NCBI RefSeq assembly: GCF_039889165.1
Contig: NZ_JAYMYY010000004.1
Coordinates: forward strand, 1-64,000
DNA: 64,000 nt
Source: Pseudocitrobacter cyperus
Lineage (GTDB): Bacteria > Pseudomonadota > Gammaproteobacteria > Enterobacterales > Enterobacteriaceae
Reading direction: 5' to 3'
The number at the start of each line of letters is the position of its first letter. The stretch's first letter is position 1. This document shows positions 50,739-59,672 of this stretch, one piece after another. The notes beneath the pieces were generated by a model. The model ran no database searches. It was not told the DNA's origin and saw only the letters and a program-made list of their open reading frames with translations. Made by a program: the position numbers and the translations under genes.

Positions 50739-51308
50739 GTGAAACGACTTATTATTGGAATATCCGGTGCCAGCGGCGCAATTTACGGTGTGCGCCTGCT
50801 TCAGGTTTTACGCGAAGTGCCTGATATTGAAACGCATCTGGTGATGAGCCAGGCTGCGCGGCAAACGCTGGCGCTGGAGACCTCCCTCTCTCTGCGTGAT
50901 GTTCAGGCACTGGCGGATGTCGTTCATGATGCGCGCGATATTGCTGCCAGCATCTCATCGGGCTCTTTCAAAACCATGGGCATGGTGATTTTGCCGTGTT
51001 CGATGAAAACCCTCTCCGGCATTGTGAATAGCTACACCGATGGCCTGCTGACCCGCGCGGCGGATGTGGTGCTGAAGGAGCGTCGCCCGCTGGTACTCTG
51101 TGTACGGGAAACGCCGTTGCACCTTGGCCATCTGCGGTTAATGACCCAGGCGGCTGAGATTGGTGCGGTGATTATGCCGCCTGTCCCGGCATTTTATCAT
51201 CGCCCACAGACCATTGACGATATTATAAATCAAACGGTTAACCGCGTTCTTGATCTCTTCAATATCGACCTGCCACAGGATCTCTTCACTCGCTGGCAAG
51301 GTTCCTGA
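50739..51308 (+). CDS. ubiX: Flavin prenyltransferase UbiX
   Basis: A 189-residue enzyme (GTG start after AAAAAGGG) that joins dimethylallyl phosphate to FMN, making the prenyl-FMN cofactor of UbiD decarboxylase in ubiquinone synthesis. It has GISGASGAIYGVRLL (FMN), SGSFKTMGMVILPCSMKTL and RETPLHLGHLR. TATAAT at 50694-50699 is a good -10, so it has its own promoter. It resumes the E. coli gene order after the insertion. Confidence 0.96.
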   Translation: MKRLIIGISGASGAIYGVRLLQVLREVPDIETHLVMSQAARQTLALETSLSLRDVQALADVVHDARDIAASISSGSFKTMGMVILPCSMKTLSGIVNSYTDGLLTRAADVVLKERRPLVLCVRETPLHLGHLRLMTQAAEIGAVIMPPVPAFYHRPQTIDDIINQTVNRVLDLFNIDLPQDLFTRWQGS

Positions 51309-51310
51309 GC

Positions 51311-51327
51311 CGCACCAATAGGGTGCC
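51311..51327 (+). promoter_or_regulatory. NtrC-like enhancer site upstream of argT
   Basis: GCACC-AATAG-GGTGC (51312-51326) fits the NtrC pattern GCACC-N5-GGTGC. It lies about 190 bases before the sigma-54 promoter, directly behind ubiX. The rest of the 294-base ubiX-argT gap shows no gene. Confidence 0.75.
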
Positions 51328-51513
51328 AGTTTGTTCTGTTCGCCCTGTTGCAGGGCGATTTTGTAACACCGATCAAATCCTCGATATTTAATCACGCATT
51401 TTGCGTTTTACTGCTGCGGATTATGTGTCTGAACTGCTATCTTCCTATTCTGTTACCATATTGCATCTTTTTATTAACAAATTTAACGTCAAAGTTAGCG
51501 TTGACGATAAAGA

Positions 51514-51529
51514 TGGCATAAAAGCTGCA
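51514..51529 (+). promoter_or_regulatory. Sigma-54 promoter of argT
   Basis: TGGCATA-AAAG-CTGCA agrees with the sigma-54 consensus (TGGCAYR-N4-TTGCA), with GG and GC correctly spaced. With the NtrC site upstream this predicts induction of argT under nitrogen limitation, as described for Salmonella. Confidence 0.8.
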
Positions 51530-51602
51530 CTACTGGTCTGCAACACACAACACAACCTATTAAATAGCAGCTCACTGCATCACGATTTTTAAAGGGGTAT
51601 GT

Positions 51603-52385
51603 ATGAAGAAGACGGTTCTGGCTCTCTCTTTACTGCTCGGTCTTGGCAGCGTTTCCAGCGCGTTTGCCGCGCTGCCGCAAAGTATCCGCATCGGCACCGA
51701 CACCACCTATGCACCGTTCTCCTCGAAAGATGCCAAAGGCGATTTCATCGGCTTTGATATCGATTTGGGTAATGAAATGTGCAAACGCATGCAGGTGAAG
51801 TGTTCCTGGGTCGGCAGTGATTTTGATGCCCTGATCCCCTCTCTGAAAGCGAAGAAAATCGATGCGATTATCTCTTCTCTCTCTATCACCGAAAAACGTC
51901 AGCAGGAGATTGCGTTTTCCAACAAACTCTATGCGGCTGATTCCCGTCTGATCGCGGCGAAAGGTTCGCCGATCCAGCCCACTCTGGACTCTCTGAAGGG
52001 CAAACATGTTGGTGTTCTACAGGGATCTACGCAGGAAGCTTATGCCAATCAAAACTGGCGCAGCAAAGGCGTTGATGTCGTGGCTTATCAGAACCAGGAT
52101 CTGATCTACTCCGATTTGGCGGCAGGGCGTCTGGACGCTGCATTGCAGGATGAAGTTGCAGCAAGCGAAGGTTTCCTGAAGCAGCCGGCAGGGAAAGATT
52201 TTGACTTCGCCGGGCCATCCGTGAAGGACAAAAAGTTCTTTGGCGACGGTACCGGTGTGGGCCTGCGTAAAGATGATACAGAGCTGAAAGAAGCGTTTGA
52301 TAAAGCGCTGGCGGAACTCCGCGCGGATGGTACTTACGATAAAATGGCGAAAAAGTATTTTAACTTTAACGTCTACGGGGACTAA
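51603..52385 (+). CDS. argT: Lysine/arginine/ornithine-binding periplasmic protein ArgT
   Basis: A 260-residue binding protein with a 22-residue signal peptide (cut after SSAFA). The mature part begins ALPQSIRIGTDTTYAPF and has the family motifs FIGFDIDLGNEMCKR, SSLSITEKRQQEIAFS and LQDEVAASEGF. It brings basic amino acids to the HisQMP permease. It is a tandem duplicate of hisJ. Confidence 0.95.
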   Translation: MKKTVLALSLLLGLGSVSSAFAALPQSIRIGTDTTYAPFSSKDAKGDFIGFDIDLGNEMCKRMQVKCSWVGSDFDALIPSLKAKKIDAIISSLSITEKRQQEIAFSNKLYAADSRLIAAKGSPIQPTLDSLKGKHVGVLQGSTQEAYANQNWRSKGVDVVAYQNQDLIYSDLAAGRLDAALQDEVAASEGFLKQPAGKDFDFAGPSVKDKKFFGDGTGVGLRKDDTELKEAFDKALAELRADGTYDKMAKKYFNFNVYGD

Positions 52386-52397
52386 TTTCCCGGATAA

Positions 52398-52428
52398 GCA
52401 TCAATGCACCAGGCTGGTGCATTGATGC
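52398..52428. terminator. Perfect 15-bp hairpin between argT and hisJ
   Basis: GCATCAATGCACCAG and its exact complement flank a single central base. There is no T run after it, so it may limit read-through from argT or protect its mRNA rather than terminate fully. Confidence 0.6.
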
Positions 52429-52476
52429 TGTCAATGCTATGTTTCTGTGCGCGGAGTGCACAAAAGAAGTGCAATC

Positions 52477-52494
52477 ATGCATAAATACGCATTA
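52477..52494 (+). promoter_or_regulatory. Possible ARG box upstream of hisJ
   Basis: ATGCATAAATACGCATTA resembles the ArgR half-operator WNTGAATWWWWATTCANW with some mismatches. ArgR control of hisJ is known in E. coli; here the match is imperfect. Confidence 0.35.
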
Positions 52495-52617
52495 TAAGTG
52501 AGAAAAAAGCCAGCAGACAGGGCAGAATGCTTTGCCATTCCGGGCTGAAAAATGGCACGATAACTGCTCAGGAATTTTTGGACAAACCGCAGAAATCAAA
52601 GGCAGTCGAGGATAATT

Positions 52618-53400
52618 ATGAAAAAGCTGGCGTTATCTTTTTCTCTGGTATTGGCGCTTTCTGGCGCTTCAACCGTTTTCGCAGCAATTCCGCAAAAAGT
52701 ACGAATTGGCACTGACCCAACCTATGCACCATTTGAATCGAAAAATGCGAAGGGTGAATTGATTGGTTTTGATATCGATCTGGCAAAAGAGTTGTGTAAA
52801 CGCATTCAAACACAATGTACCTTCGTTGAGAACCCGCTGGACGCACTGATCCCGTCGCTGAAAGCGAAGAAAATCGATGCCATTATGTCGTCCCTGTCGA
52901 TCACTGAAAAACGTCAGCAGGAGATCGCGTTTACCGACAAACTGTATGCGGCTGATTCTCGTCTGGTCGTGAAAAAAGGTTCTCCGGTGACGCCGGAACT
53001 CGCCACGCTGAAAGGCAAGCGTGTCGGCGTGCTGCAGGGCACCACTCAGGAAACCTACGGCAATGAACACTGGGCGGCAAAAGGCGTTGAGATTGTCTCT
53101 TATCAGGGCCAGGACAACATCTACTCCGACCTGACCGCAGGCCGCATTGACGCTGCTTTCCAGGATGAAGTTGCGGCAAGCGAAGGTTTTCTGAAACAGC
53201 CGATTGGTAAAGATTACGCATTTGGTGGCCCGTCCATCAAAGATGAAAAACTGTTTGGCGTGGGTACCGGTATGGGCCTGCGCAAAGAAGACAACGAACT
53301 GCGTGAAGCGCTGAATAAAGCGTTTGCTGAAATGCGTGCTGACGGCACGTATGACAAGCTGGCGAAAAAGTACTTCGATTTTAACGTATACGGCGAATAA
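52618..53400 (+). CDS. hisJ: Histidine-binding periplasmic protein HisJ
   Basis: A 260-residue binding protein, signal peptide of about 22 residues (ends TVFA). Mature motifs are IPQKVRIGTDPTYAPFESK, SSLSITEKRQQEIAF and FQDEVAASEGF. It binds histidine and delivers it to HisQMP2. It is very like the upstream argT product along its whole length. Confidence 0.95.
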   Translation: MKKLALSFSLVLALSGASTVFAAIPQKVRIGTDPTYAPFESKNAKGELIGFDIDLAKELCKRIQTQCTFVENPLDALIPSLKAKKIDAIMSSLSITEKRQQEIAFTDKLYAADSRLVVKKGSPVTPELATLKGKRVGVLQGTTQETYGNEHWAAKGVEIVSYQGQDNIYSDLTAGRIDAAFQDEVAASEGFLKQPIGKDYAFGGPSIKDEKLFGVGTGMGLRKEDNELREALNKAFAEMRADGTYDKLAKKYFDFNVYGE

Positions 53401-53414
53401 CCTTCGCTGACCAC

Positions 53415-53443
53415 CCGTCGCCCCGCCTCGGTAGGGGCGACGG
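53415..53443 (+). promoter_or_regulatory. hisJ-hisQ intercistronic hairpin
   Basis: A ten-base stem CCGTCGCCCC/GGGGCGACGG (53415-53424 with 53434-53443) has a nine-base loop and no following T run. In Salmonella a REP element at this place protects hisJ mRNA, so that the binding protein is made in excess over the membrane proteins. The hairpin here is not an ordinary REP but could do the same. Confidence 0.65.
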
Positions 53444-53467
53444 TGATAATAAGACAGGACAGGCTGA

Positions 53468-54154
53468 ATGCTTTACGGGTTTTCACAAGTCATTTTTCAG
53501 GGCGCGCTGGTGACGCTTGAGCTGGCATTAAGCTCAGTGGTGCTGGCGGTGCTTATCGGCCTGGTTGGGGCTGGCGCAAAGCTCTCCAATAATCGTTTAA
53601 TGGCGCTGATTTTCGAAGGCTACACCACGCTTATCCGTGGGGTGCCGGATCTCGTGCTGATGCTGTTGATTTTCTATGGGTTGCAGATGGCGCTGAACGT
53701 GCTGACCGATTCGCTCGGTTTGAGCCAGTTCGACATCGACCCGATGATCGCCGGTATTATTACGCTTGGGTTTATCTACGGTGCCTATTTTACCGAGACC
53801 TTCCGCGGCGCATTTATGGCGGTGCCGAAGGGGCATATTGAGGCGGCGACGGCCTTTGGCTTTACCGGCGGGCAGACGTTCCGTCGCATTCTGTTCCCGG
53901 CGATGATGCGCTACGCGCTGCCGGGGATTGGCAACAACTGGCAGGTCATTTTGAAATCAACGGCGCTGGTGTCATTGCTTGGGCTGGAAGATGTGGTGAA
54001 AGCCACGCAACTCGCGGGTAAAAGCACCTGGGAGCCATTCTACTTCGCCATCGTTTGTGGCCTGATTTATCTTGTTTTTACAACCGTTTCCAATGGTGTG
54101 CTGTTCCTGCTCGAACGTCGCTACTCCGTGGGTGTGAAGAGGGCTGACCTGTGA
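53468..54154 (+). CDS. hisQ: Histidine/LAO ABC transporter permease HisQ
   Basis: A 228-residue inner-membrane subunit with five helices. The EAA loop EAATAFGFTGGQTFRRILFP contacts the ATPase HisP. With HisM it forms the pathway for histidine, lysine, arginine and ornithine. It overlaps hisM by four bases. Confidence 0.95.
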   Translation: MLYGFSQVIFQGALVTLELALSSVVLAVLIGLVGAGAKLSNNRLMALIFEGYTTLIRGVPDLVLMLLIFYGLQMALNVLTDSLGLSQFDIDPMIAGIITLGFIYGAYFTETFRGAFMAVPKGHIEAATAFGFTGGQTFRRILFPAMMRYALPGIGNNWQVILKSTALVSLLGLEDVVKATQLAGKSTWEPFYFAIVCGLIYLVFTTVSNGVLFLLERRYSVGVKRADL

Positions 54155-54867
54155 TCGAGATTATTCAGGAATACTGGAAATCCTTGCTGTGGACGGATGG
54201 CTATCGTTTTACCGGCGTCGCCATTACGCTCTGGCTGCTGATCTCTTCTGTGGTGATGGGCGGCATACTGGCGCTGTTTTTGGCGATTGCGCGCGTCTCC
54301 AGCAATAAATACATTAAGTTTCCGGTCTGGCTGTTTACCTATATTTTTCGTGGCACACCGCTGTATGTGCAATTGCTGGTGTTTTATTCCGGGATGTACA
54401 CGCTGGAAATTGTGAAAGGAACGGAACTGCTGAACGCCTTTTTCCGCAGCGGCCTGAACTGTACGGTGCTGGCGCTAACGCTCAACACCTGCGCTTATAC
54501 TACCGAGATTTTCGCGGGCGCGATCCGCGCGGTGCCGGCAGGCGAGATTGAAGCTGCTCGCGCCTACGGTTTCTCCTCCTTTAAGCTTTACCGCTGCATT
54601 ATTTTGCCGTCGGCGCTGCGCATTGCGTTGCCTGCCTATAGCAATGAAGTCATTCTGATGCTGCACTCAACGGCACTGGCGTTTACTGCCACCGTGCCTG
54701 ATCTATTGAAGATTGCCCGGGATATCAACTCTGCCACCTATCAGCCTTTCACGGCGTTCGGGATTGCGGCGGTGCTGTATTTGATTATCTCGTATGTGCT
54801 GATCTCTTTGTTCCGCAAGGCGGAAAAACGCTGGCTGCAGCATGTAAAACCTTCTTCTTCGCACTGA
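54151..54867 (+). CDS. hisM: Histidine/LAO ABC transporter permease HisM
   Basis: A 238-residue permease (GTG start within the hisQ end). The EAA loop is EAARAYGFSSFKLYRCIILP, and a stretch of five helices is seen. It pairs with HisQ. Confidence 0.95.
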   Translation: MIEIIQEYWKSLLWTDGYRFTGVAITLWLLISSVVMGGILALFLAIARVSSNKYIKFPVWLFTYIFRGTPLYVQLLVFYSGMYTLEIVKGTELLNAFFRSGLNCTVLALTLNTCAYTTEIFAGAIRAVPAGEIEAARAYGFSSFKLYRCIILPSALRIALPAYSNEVILMLHSTALAFTATVPDLLKIARDINSATYQPFTAFGIAAVLYLIISYVLISLFRKAEKRWLQHVKPSSSH

Positions 54868-54874
54868 GAACACG

Positions 54875-55648
54875 ATGCCTGAGAATAAATTAAACGTAAT
54901 CGATCTGCATAAGCACTACGGCGAACACGAGGTGCTGAAAGGCGTGTCACTGAAGGCTGACGCCGGGGATGTGATCAGCATTATTGGCTCGTCCGGGTCG
55001 GGGAAGAGTACTTTTTTGCGTTGCATTAACTTCCTGGAAAAACCGAGTGAGGGCACGATTGTCGTCAGCGGTCAGAATATTGGGCTGGTGCGCGATAAAG
55101 ACGGCCAACTTAAAGTCGCTGATAAAAACCAGTTACGGCTACTGCGTACCCGCCTGACGATGGTCTTCCAGCACTTTAACCTCTGGAGCCATATGACGGT
55201 GCTGGAGAACGTGATGGAAGCACCGATTCAGGTGCTGGGCCTGAGTAAGCAGGAAGCGCGCGAACGTGCGGAAAAATATCTGGCGAAGGTGGGGATTGAC
55301 GCGCGCCAGCAGGCGAAATATCCGGTACATCTTTCCGGCGGTCAGCAGCAGCGCGTGTCCATCGCCCGTGCGCTGGCGATGGAGCCGGAAGTTTTGCTGT
55401 TTGATGAACCAACGTCCGCACTGGATCCTGAGCTGGTGGGCGAAGTCTTGCGCATCATGCAACAACTGGCAGAAGAGGGGAAAACCATGGTGGTGGTGAC
55501 GCACGAAATGGGCTTTGCCCGTCACGTCTCGTCACACGTCATTTTCCTGCATCAGGGGAAAATCGAGGAGGAGGGCCACCCGGCGCAAATCTTTGATAAC
55601 CCGCAAAGCCCGCGCTTGCAGCAGTTCCTTAAAGGTTCTCTGAAGTAA
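54875..55648 (+). CDS. hisP: Histidine/LAO ABC transporter ATPase HisP
   Basis: A 257-residue ATPase. Walker A is IGSSGSGKSTF, the signature is LSGGQQQRVSIARAL, Walker B is VLLFDEPTSALD, and the switch His is in VVTHEMGFAR. A HisP-like dimer powers HisQM transport. It ends the hisJQMP operon. Confidence 0.96.
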   Translation: MPENKLNVIDLHKHYGEHEVLKGVSLKADAGDVISIIGSSGSGKSTFLRCINFLEKPSEGTIVVSGQNIGLVRDKDGQLKVADKNQLRLLRTRLTMVFQHFNLWSHMTVLENVMEAPIQVLGLSKQEARERAEKYLAKVGIDARQQAKYPVHLSGGQQQRVSIARALAMEPEVLLFDEPTSALDPELVGEVLRIMQQLAEEGKTMVVVTHEMGFARHVSSHVIFLHQGKIEEEGHPAQIFDNPQSPRLQQFLKGSLK

Positions 55649-55655
55649 TCTTTTC

Positions 55656-55676
55656 AGCCCGGCTCTCCGCCGGGCT
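55656..55676. terminator. Hairpin between convergent hisP and the GNAT gene
   Basis: AGCCCGG/CCGGGCT (55656-55662 and 55670-55676) has a seven-base loop. Short T-rich runs on both sides (TCTTTTC before, ATTC after) suit weak two-way termination. Confidence 0.65.
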
Positions 55677-56193
55677 ATTCATGTGGGCGTTCCAGCCGAT
55701 AGACCCAGTCGTCATAGTCGACACCATTAAGATGGTAAGCCTTTTCCAGCACCTGAATGCGGACAAAGCCCTGTTTCTCAAGCAGGCGTGAAGAGCCGTG
55801 ATTATCGCCCAGCACCCAGGCATTAATGGCATTCACACCGAGTTCAGTAAACCCGTACTGGCAGATGGCGCTCAGGGCTTCGCGGGCATAGCCTTTCCCC
55901 TGTGCCCCCGGTAACAGCGCGTAGCCGACGTCTGCTTCGTGTGGGTTTTTACTGCTGATGCGCAGGCCAATATCACCGATTGGCTCACCGCTGAGGTCAC
56001 GCAGAACGAAAACGCCACTATCGGTGCAGCGTGTCTCGAAAACTGTTCGCAGCGCCGCTTCACTCAAAACATCACCCATGTAACGCATCACCTGAGGATC
56101 CTGGCGGAGTCGCAGGAAAAAGGGCCAGTCAGATTCGTTGAAGGATGAGAGCAGCAGACGCGGCGTGGTGAGGGTAATCATATTCAATGCCAT
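55675..56193 (-). CDS. GNAT-family N-acetyltransferase (RimJ/RimL type)
   Basis: A 172-residue acetyltransferase. The acetyl-CoA motif is LLPGAQGKGYAREAL (about 93-107), preceded by GDIGLRISSKNPHEADVGYA. The end fits the RimJ/RimL group (LGDNHGSSRLLEKQGFVR). E. coli K-12 has a different gene here, so this may be a lineage-specific addition. The substrate is unknown. Start could be 56193 or 56181; neither has a clear ribosome site. Confidence 0.85.
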   Translation of the reverse strand: MALNMITLTTPRLLLSSFNESDWPFFLRLRQDPQVMRYMGDVLSEAALRTVFETRCTDSGVFVLRDLSGEPIGDIGLRISSKNPHEADVGYALLPGAQGKGYAREALSAICQYGFTELGVNAINAWVLGDNHGSSRLLEKQGFVRIQVLEKAYHLNGVDYDDWVYRLERPHE

Positions 56194-56283
56194 AACGGGT
56201 AAAGAGGCGATTACCTTAACACCTCAATGTGTGGGATTACAGGCTCTTGCGCGCATCAGGCAATGTCATCACTCTCACTTCCT

Positions 56284-57177
56284 TCAGGCTAAAAGATCCT
56301 CTAGCGCTCCATCGAGATCGTACCAGCGGAAGACAAAGCCGCTCTCTTCCAGCCGCTTTGGCAGGGCGCGTTGGCCACCCAGAACCAGTACCGACGATTC
56401 ACCCATCAGCAGACGGATGGCCGTGGCGGGTACGCGAAGAATGGCCGGCCGTTTCAGCGCATGGCCAAGCGCGTGCGCAAACTGCTCATTATGAACGGGG
56501 TAGGGGGAAACCATATTAAAAGGCCCCCGCAGGGGTTTTTCCAGCAACCAGAGAATACCGTTAACCATATCGTCGATATGGATCCAGGCCAGATATTGCC
56601 TGCCGTTGCCAATTGGCCCACCGAGGCCCAGTTTAAACGGCGGGATCATTTTCCCCAGGATACCGCCTTGAGGCGCCAGTACCACACCGGTGCGCAGGAG
56701 GCAGACGCGGGTGCGATCGCTCTGCGCTGTGCAGGCTAACTGTTCCCACTTTGCGCAAAGTTTGTGGGTAAATTCGTTATGTGGCGGCTCCTCTTCCGTG
56801 ACGACCACTTCGCCGAGATCGCCGTAATAACCCGCCGCAGAGCCTGAAATCAATACGTCAGGCGGCGTTTCACTGGCCTGAATCAGCGCGCTCAGTTTCT
56901 CCGTGATGCGCCACCGACTTTCACACAATCGTTGCTTTTGGGCATCAGTCCAGCGTTTGTCTGCAATCGGTTCGCCCGCCAGGTTAATCACCGCGTCGAT
57001 ACCTTCCAGGGAGCGTCGCTCCTCAAGACCCTTCCAGATCTCGACGCGCGTCCCGAAGTGCTGTCGGGCTTTCTCCGGGCTGCGAGTCACCACCGTCACC
57101 GTATGGCTCAGTTCCAGCAGGCGTGGGATCAAATGACGTCCAATCAGCCCGGTACCACCAGTAATCAGAATCTTCAT
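56284..57177 (-). CDS. yfcH: NAD(P)-dependent epimerase-like protein YfcH
   Basis: A 297-residue extended SDR protein of the TIGR01777 family. It has NAD-binding TGGTGLIGRHLIPRLL at the start, NLAGEPIADKRW, and SGSAAGYYGD with its Tyr. A C-terminal DUF1731 segment ends the protein. The physiological role is unknown. It precedes nothing downstream on its strand except the GNAT gene. Confidence 0.92.
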   Translation of the reverse strand: MKILITGGTGLIGRHLIPRLLELSHTVTVVTRSPEKARQHFGTRVEIWKGLEERRSLEGIDAVINLAGEPIADKRWTDAQKQRLCESRWRITEKLSALIQASETPPDVLISGSAAGYYGDLGEVVVTEEEPPHNEFTHKLCAKWEQLACTAQSDRTRVCLLRTGVVLAPQGGILGKMIPPFKLGLGGPIGNGRQYLAWIHIDDMVNGILWLLEKPLRGPFNMVSPYPVHNEQFAHALGHALKRPAILRVPATAIRLLMGESSVLVLGGQRALPKRLEESGFVFRWYDLDGALEDLLA

Positions 57178-57198
57178 GCCACCTCCATCAGGAAGCGC

Positions 57199-57561
57199 CT
57201 AACGTCGCCAGCTCATGGCAATGGAAACCGAGTCGGCATAACGCAGCGCGTGAAGTTTATCGACCTCTACTTCAGCATAAGTGACCCAGTGATGCTCACG
57301 TGCGATATCGAGCACATCCTGAGTTAATTTTTCCAGCAGTGAGAAACGGTTATTCTCAATATGGCGAATGATATTTTTGGTGATGGTGCGATAGTTCAGC
57401 GCATCGTTAATATCTTCGCTGCCGCGCGCTTTGTCTGCCGGGTAGTGAATTTCGATATTGATAACCACGTCCTGGCGGTTGGCTATCTCCTCTTCCTTGA
57501 TACCGATAAAAGTGCGCAGGCGGAGATTTTTGATGCGGATAATAGCGTCTGGCTGAGACAT
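57199..57561 (-). CDS. folX: Dihydroneopterin triphosphate 2'-epimerase FolX
   Basis: A 120-residue FolB-like fold protein. It has IRIKNLRLRTFIGIKEEEIANRQDV and the C-terminal EVDKLHALRYADSVSI. It epimerises dihydroneopterin triphosphate to the monapterin form, used for tetrahydromonapterin. It lies 21 bases before yfcH on the same strand, so they are probably co-transcribed. Confidence 0.93.
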   Translation of the reverse strand: MSQPDAIIRIKNLRLRTFIGIKEEEIANRQDVVINIEIHYPADKARGSEDINDALNYRTITKNIIRHIENNRFSLLEKLTQDVLDIAREHHWVTYAEVEVDKLHALRYADSVSIAMSWRR

Positions 57562-57619
57562 TGCAGATTACTCCCTTTTATAGTTGTCCCAGCCATCATA
57601 CACGAAAGCAATCGGCCAC

Positions 57620-58249
57620 TTAATGGGGCTGCGCCTGCTGCATTGCCCGCGCTGTCGCTGGCCGCTGGCGGATGCGTTCAAACCAGTTTTGCACCGCAGG
57701 ATAGGTCGCCAGGTCTATCCGCTGCCGCACGTGGGAGTTTATCCACGGCCAGCAGGCGATGTCGGCAATACTGTAGCGATCGCCCGCAATCCAGGGGGTA
57801 TTTGCAAGGCGCTGATTCAAAACGCTATAAAGCCGCTGGGTTTCAACCTGGTATCGCTCAATCGCATAGGGGACGGGTTGCGGGGCGAAGTGGTTGAAGT
57901 GGTGATTTTGCCCGAGCATGGGGCCAAGGCCGCCTACCTGCCAAAAAAGCCACTGAAGCGTGGTGTGGCGCTCGCGCAGCTCGCTGCTCAATAACTTGCC
58001 GGACTTGTCTGCCAGATAAAGCAAAATGGCGCCTGACTCGAACAGACTGAATGGTGCGCCGCCGTCCTCCGGTTGATGGTCGACAATGGCCGGAATTTTG
58101 TTATTCGGCGAGATATCAAGAAATTGCGGTTTGAACTGTTCACCCTTGTTGATATCAACACGAATCAACCGGTAGGGGAGTTCAGCCTCTTCCAGAAAAA
58201 GCGTAATTTTGTGGCCATTCGGGGTGGGGGCATAGTAGAGGTCTATCAT
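57620..58249 (-). CDS. yfcG: Glutathione S-transferase family disulfide-bond oxidoreductase YfcG
   Basis: A 209-residue GST of the Nu class. The N-terminal thioredoxin-like domain has PTPNGHKITLFLEEAEL (Thr/Asn glutathione contacts), NNKIPAIVD and ESGAILLYLA. Helical C-terminal domain contains WQVGGLGPMLGQNHHF. It reduces disulfides with two bound glutathiones. Start at 58249, the second of two ATGs, gives better spacing from GGAGAG. Confidence 0.93.
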   Translation of the reverse strand: MIDLYYAPTPNGHKITLFLEEAELPYRLIRVDINKGEQFKPQFLDISPNNKIPAIVDHQPEDGGAPFSLFESGAILLYLADKSGKLLSSELRERHTTLQWLFWQVGGLGPMLGQNHHFNHFAPQPVPYAIERYQVETQRLYSVLNQRLANTPWIAGDRYSIADIACWPWINSHVRQRIDLATYPAVQNWFERIRQRPATARAMQQAQPH

Positions 58250-58364
58250 CATCTCTCCGCGTTGTGGCTTTGATGCAACAAAGTATAGGCCTTATACGGA
58301 GTCTCAGTGACAAGCGTGAGCAGAAGCGATATGTTGGATTATCGCCATCTGAAAGTGAGACATT

Positions 58365-59009
58365 ATGAGTATGCCTGCTATTACCCTTTGGTCAGATTTC
58401 GATTTCTTTTCACCTTATGTCCTGTCTGTCTATGTGGCGCTCCAGGAAAAAAGCCTGCCGTTTACCCTGAAAACCGTGTCGCTGAACAATGGCGAACATC
58501 TTCAGTCGGGGTGGAAAGGCTATGACCAGACTCGCCGTGTGCCGCTGCTGGAAGTGGATGATTTTAAACTTAGCGAGTCATCCGCGATAACCGAATATCT
58601 CGATGAACGCTTTGCCCCGCCCCAGTGGGAACGGCTTTATCCGCATGACTTACAAAAACGCGCCCGCGCCCGGCAAATTCAGGCGTGGCTGCGCAGCGAC
58701 CTGATGCCGATTCGTGAAGAGCGTTCGACGGATGTGGTCTTTGCTGGCGTGAAAAAACCGCCATTATCACGTGCAGGAGAGAAAAGCGCCGCTAAACTGT
58801 TTGACACGGCAAGTGCGTTACTTGCACACGGGCAGCAAAATTTGTTTGGTGAATGGTGCATTGCCGATACGGATTTGGCGCTGATGCTCAATCGCCTAGT
58901 GCTGAATGGCGATGACGTCCCGCAGCCGCTGGCCGACTACGCCGAATTTCAGTGGCAACGTTCATCCGTTCTGCGTTATGTAGCGCTATCGGCGAAACGC
59001 GCTGGCTGA
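58365..59009 (+). CDS. yfcF: Glutathione S-transferase YfcF
   Basis: A 214-residue GST with WSDFDFFSPYVLSVYVAL in the thioredoxin-fold domain, RVPLLEVDDFKLSESSAI (Glu/Ser glutathione contacts) and an all-helical C-terminal domain. E. coli YfcF has transferase and peroxidase activity with glutathione. It is divergent from yfcG with a 115-base gap. Confidence 0.93.
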   Translation: MSMPAITLWSDFDFFSPYVLSVYVALQEKSLPFTLKTVSLNNGEHLQSGWKGYDQTRRVPLLEVDDFKLSESSAITEYLDERFAPPQWERLYPHDLQKRARARQIQAWLRSDLMPIREERSTDVVFAGVKKPPLSRAGEKSAAKLFDTASALLAHGQQNLFGEWCIADTDLALMLNRLVLNGDDVPQPLADYAEFQWQRSSVLRYVALSAKRAG

Positions 59010-59065
59010 AAATTCTGACGGAATCCATTATGATAGTACGGTTTTCATGTGTGGAGATTTGATAA

Positions 59066-59617
59066 ATGAAGCTGATGTTTGCATCGGATATTCATGGTTC
59101 TCTGCCCGCGACTGAACGCGTATTGTCAATCTTTGCACAAAGCGGTGCCCGCTGGCTGGTTATCCTCGGTGATATCCTCTACCACGGGCCACGCAATGCA
59201 CTGCCGCAAGGATATGCGCCCGCGCAGGTGGCAGAACGCCTCAATTCGCTGGCGAGCCAGATTATCGCCGTTCGCGGCAACTGCGACAGCGAAGTTGACC
59301 AAATGCTGTTGCACTTCCCCATCACCGCCCCCTGGCAGCAGGTCGTCACGGAAAATCAACGTCTGTTTCTTACGCACGGTCATCTTTTTGGCCCCGACAA
59401 TCCGCCACCGCTGGCGGCTGGCGATGTGCTCGTTTCCGGGCATACACACCTTCCGGTTGCGGAGAAACGCGGCGAGATTTTTCTGTTTAACCCCGGCTCG
59501 GTCAGTATCCCTAAAGGTGGAAATGTGGCCAGTTACGGCATGCTGGATGGCGATAAACTGCAAGTTTTCGCACTCAATGATCAACAGGTTATTGCAGAGG
59601 TTATGATTAACCCGTAA
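59066..59617 (+). CDS. yfcE: Metal-dependent phosphodiesterase YfcE
   Basis: A 183-residue calcineurin-like phosphoesterase. Metal ligands are in ASDIHGS, LGDILYHGPRN, RGNCDSE and SGHTHLPV. E. coli YfcE is a manganese-dependent phosphodiesterase with artificial substrates; the natural one is unknown. It is probably transcribed with yfcF and yfcD. Confidence 0.94.
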   Translation: MKLMFASDIHGSLPATERVLSIFAQSGARWLVILGDILYHGPRNALPQGYAPAQVAERLNSLASQIIAVRGNCDSEVDQMLLHFPITAPWQQVVTENQRLFLTHGHLFGPDNPPPLAAGDVLVSGHTHLPVAEKRGEIFLFNPGSVSIPKGGNVASYGMLDGDKLQVFALNDQQVIAEVMINP

Positions 59618-59672
59618 TTTACCCGACAAACATATATGCGCCGCAAGAGCGCTTCCTGGAGAAGGTTTTCTG

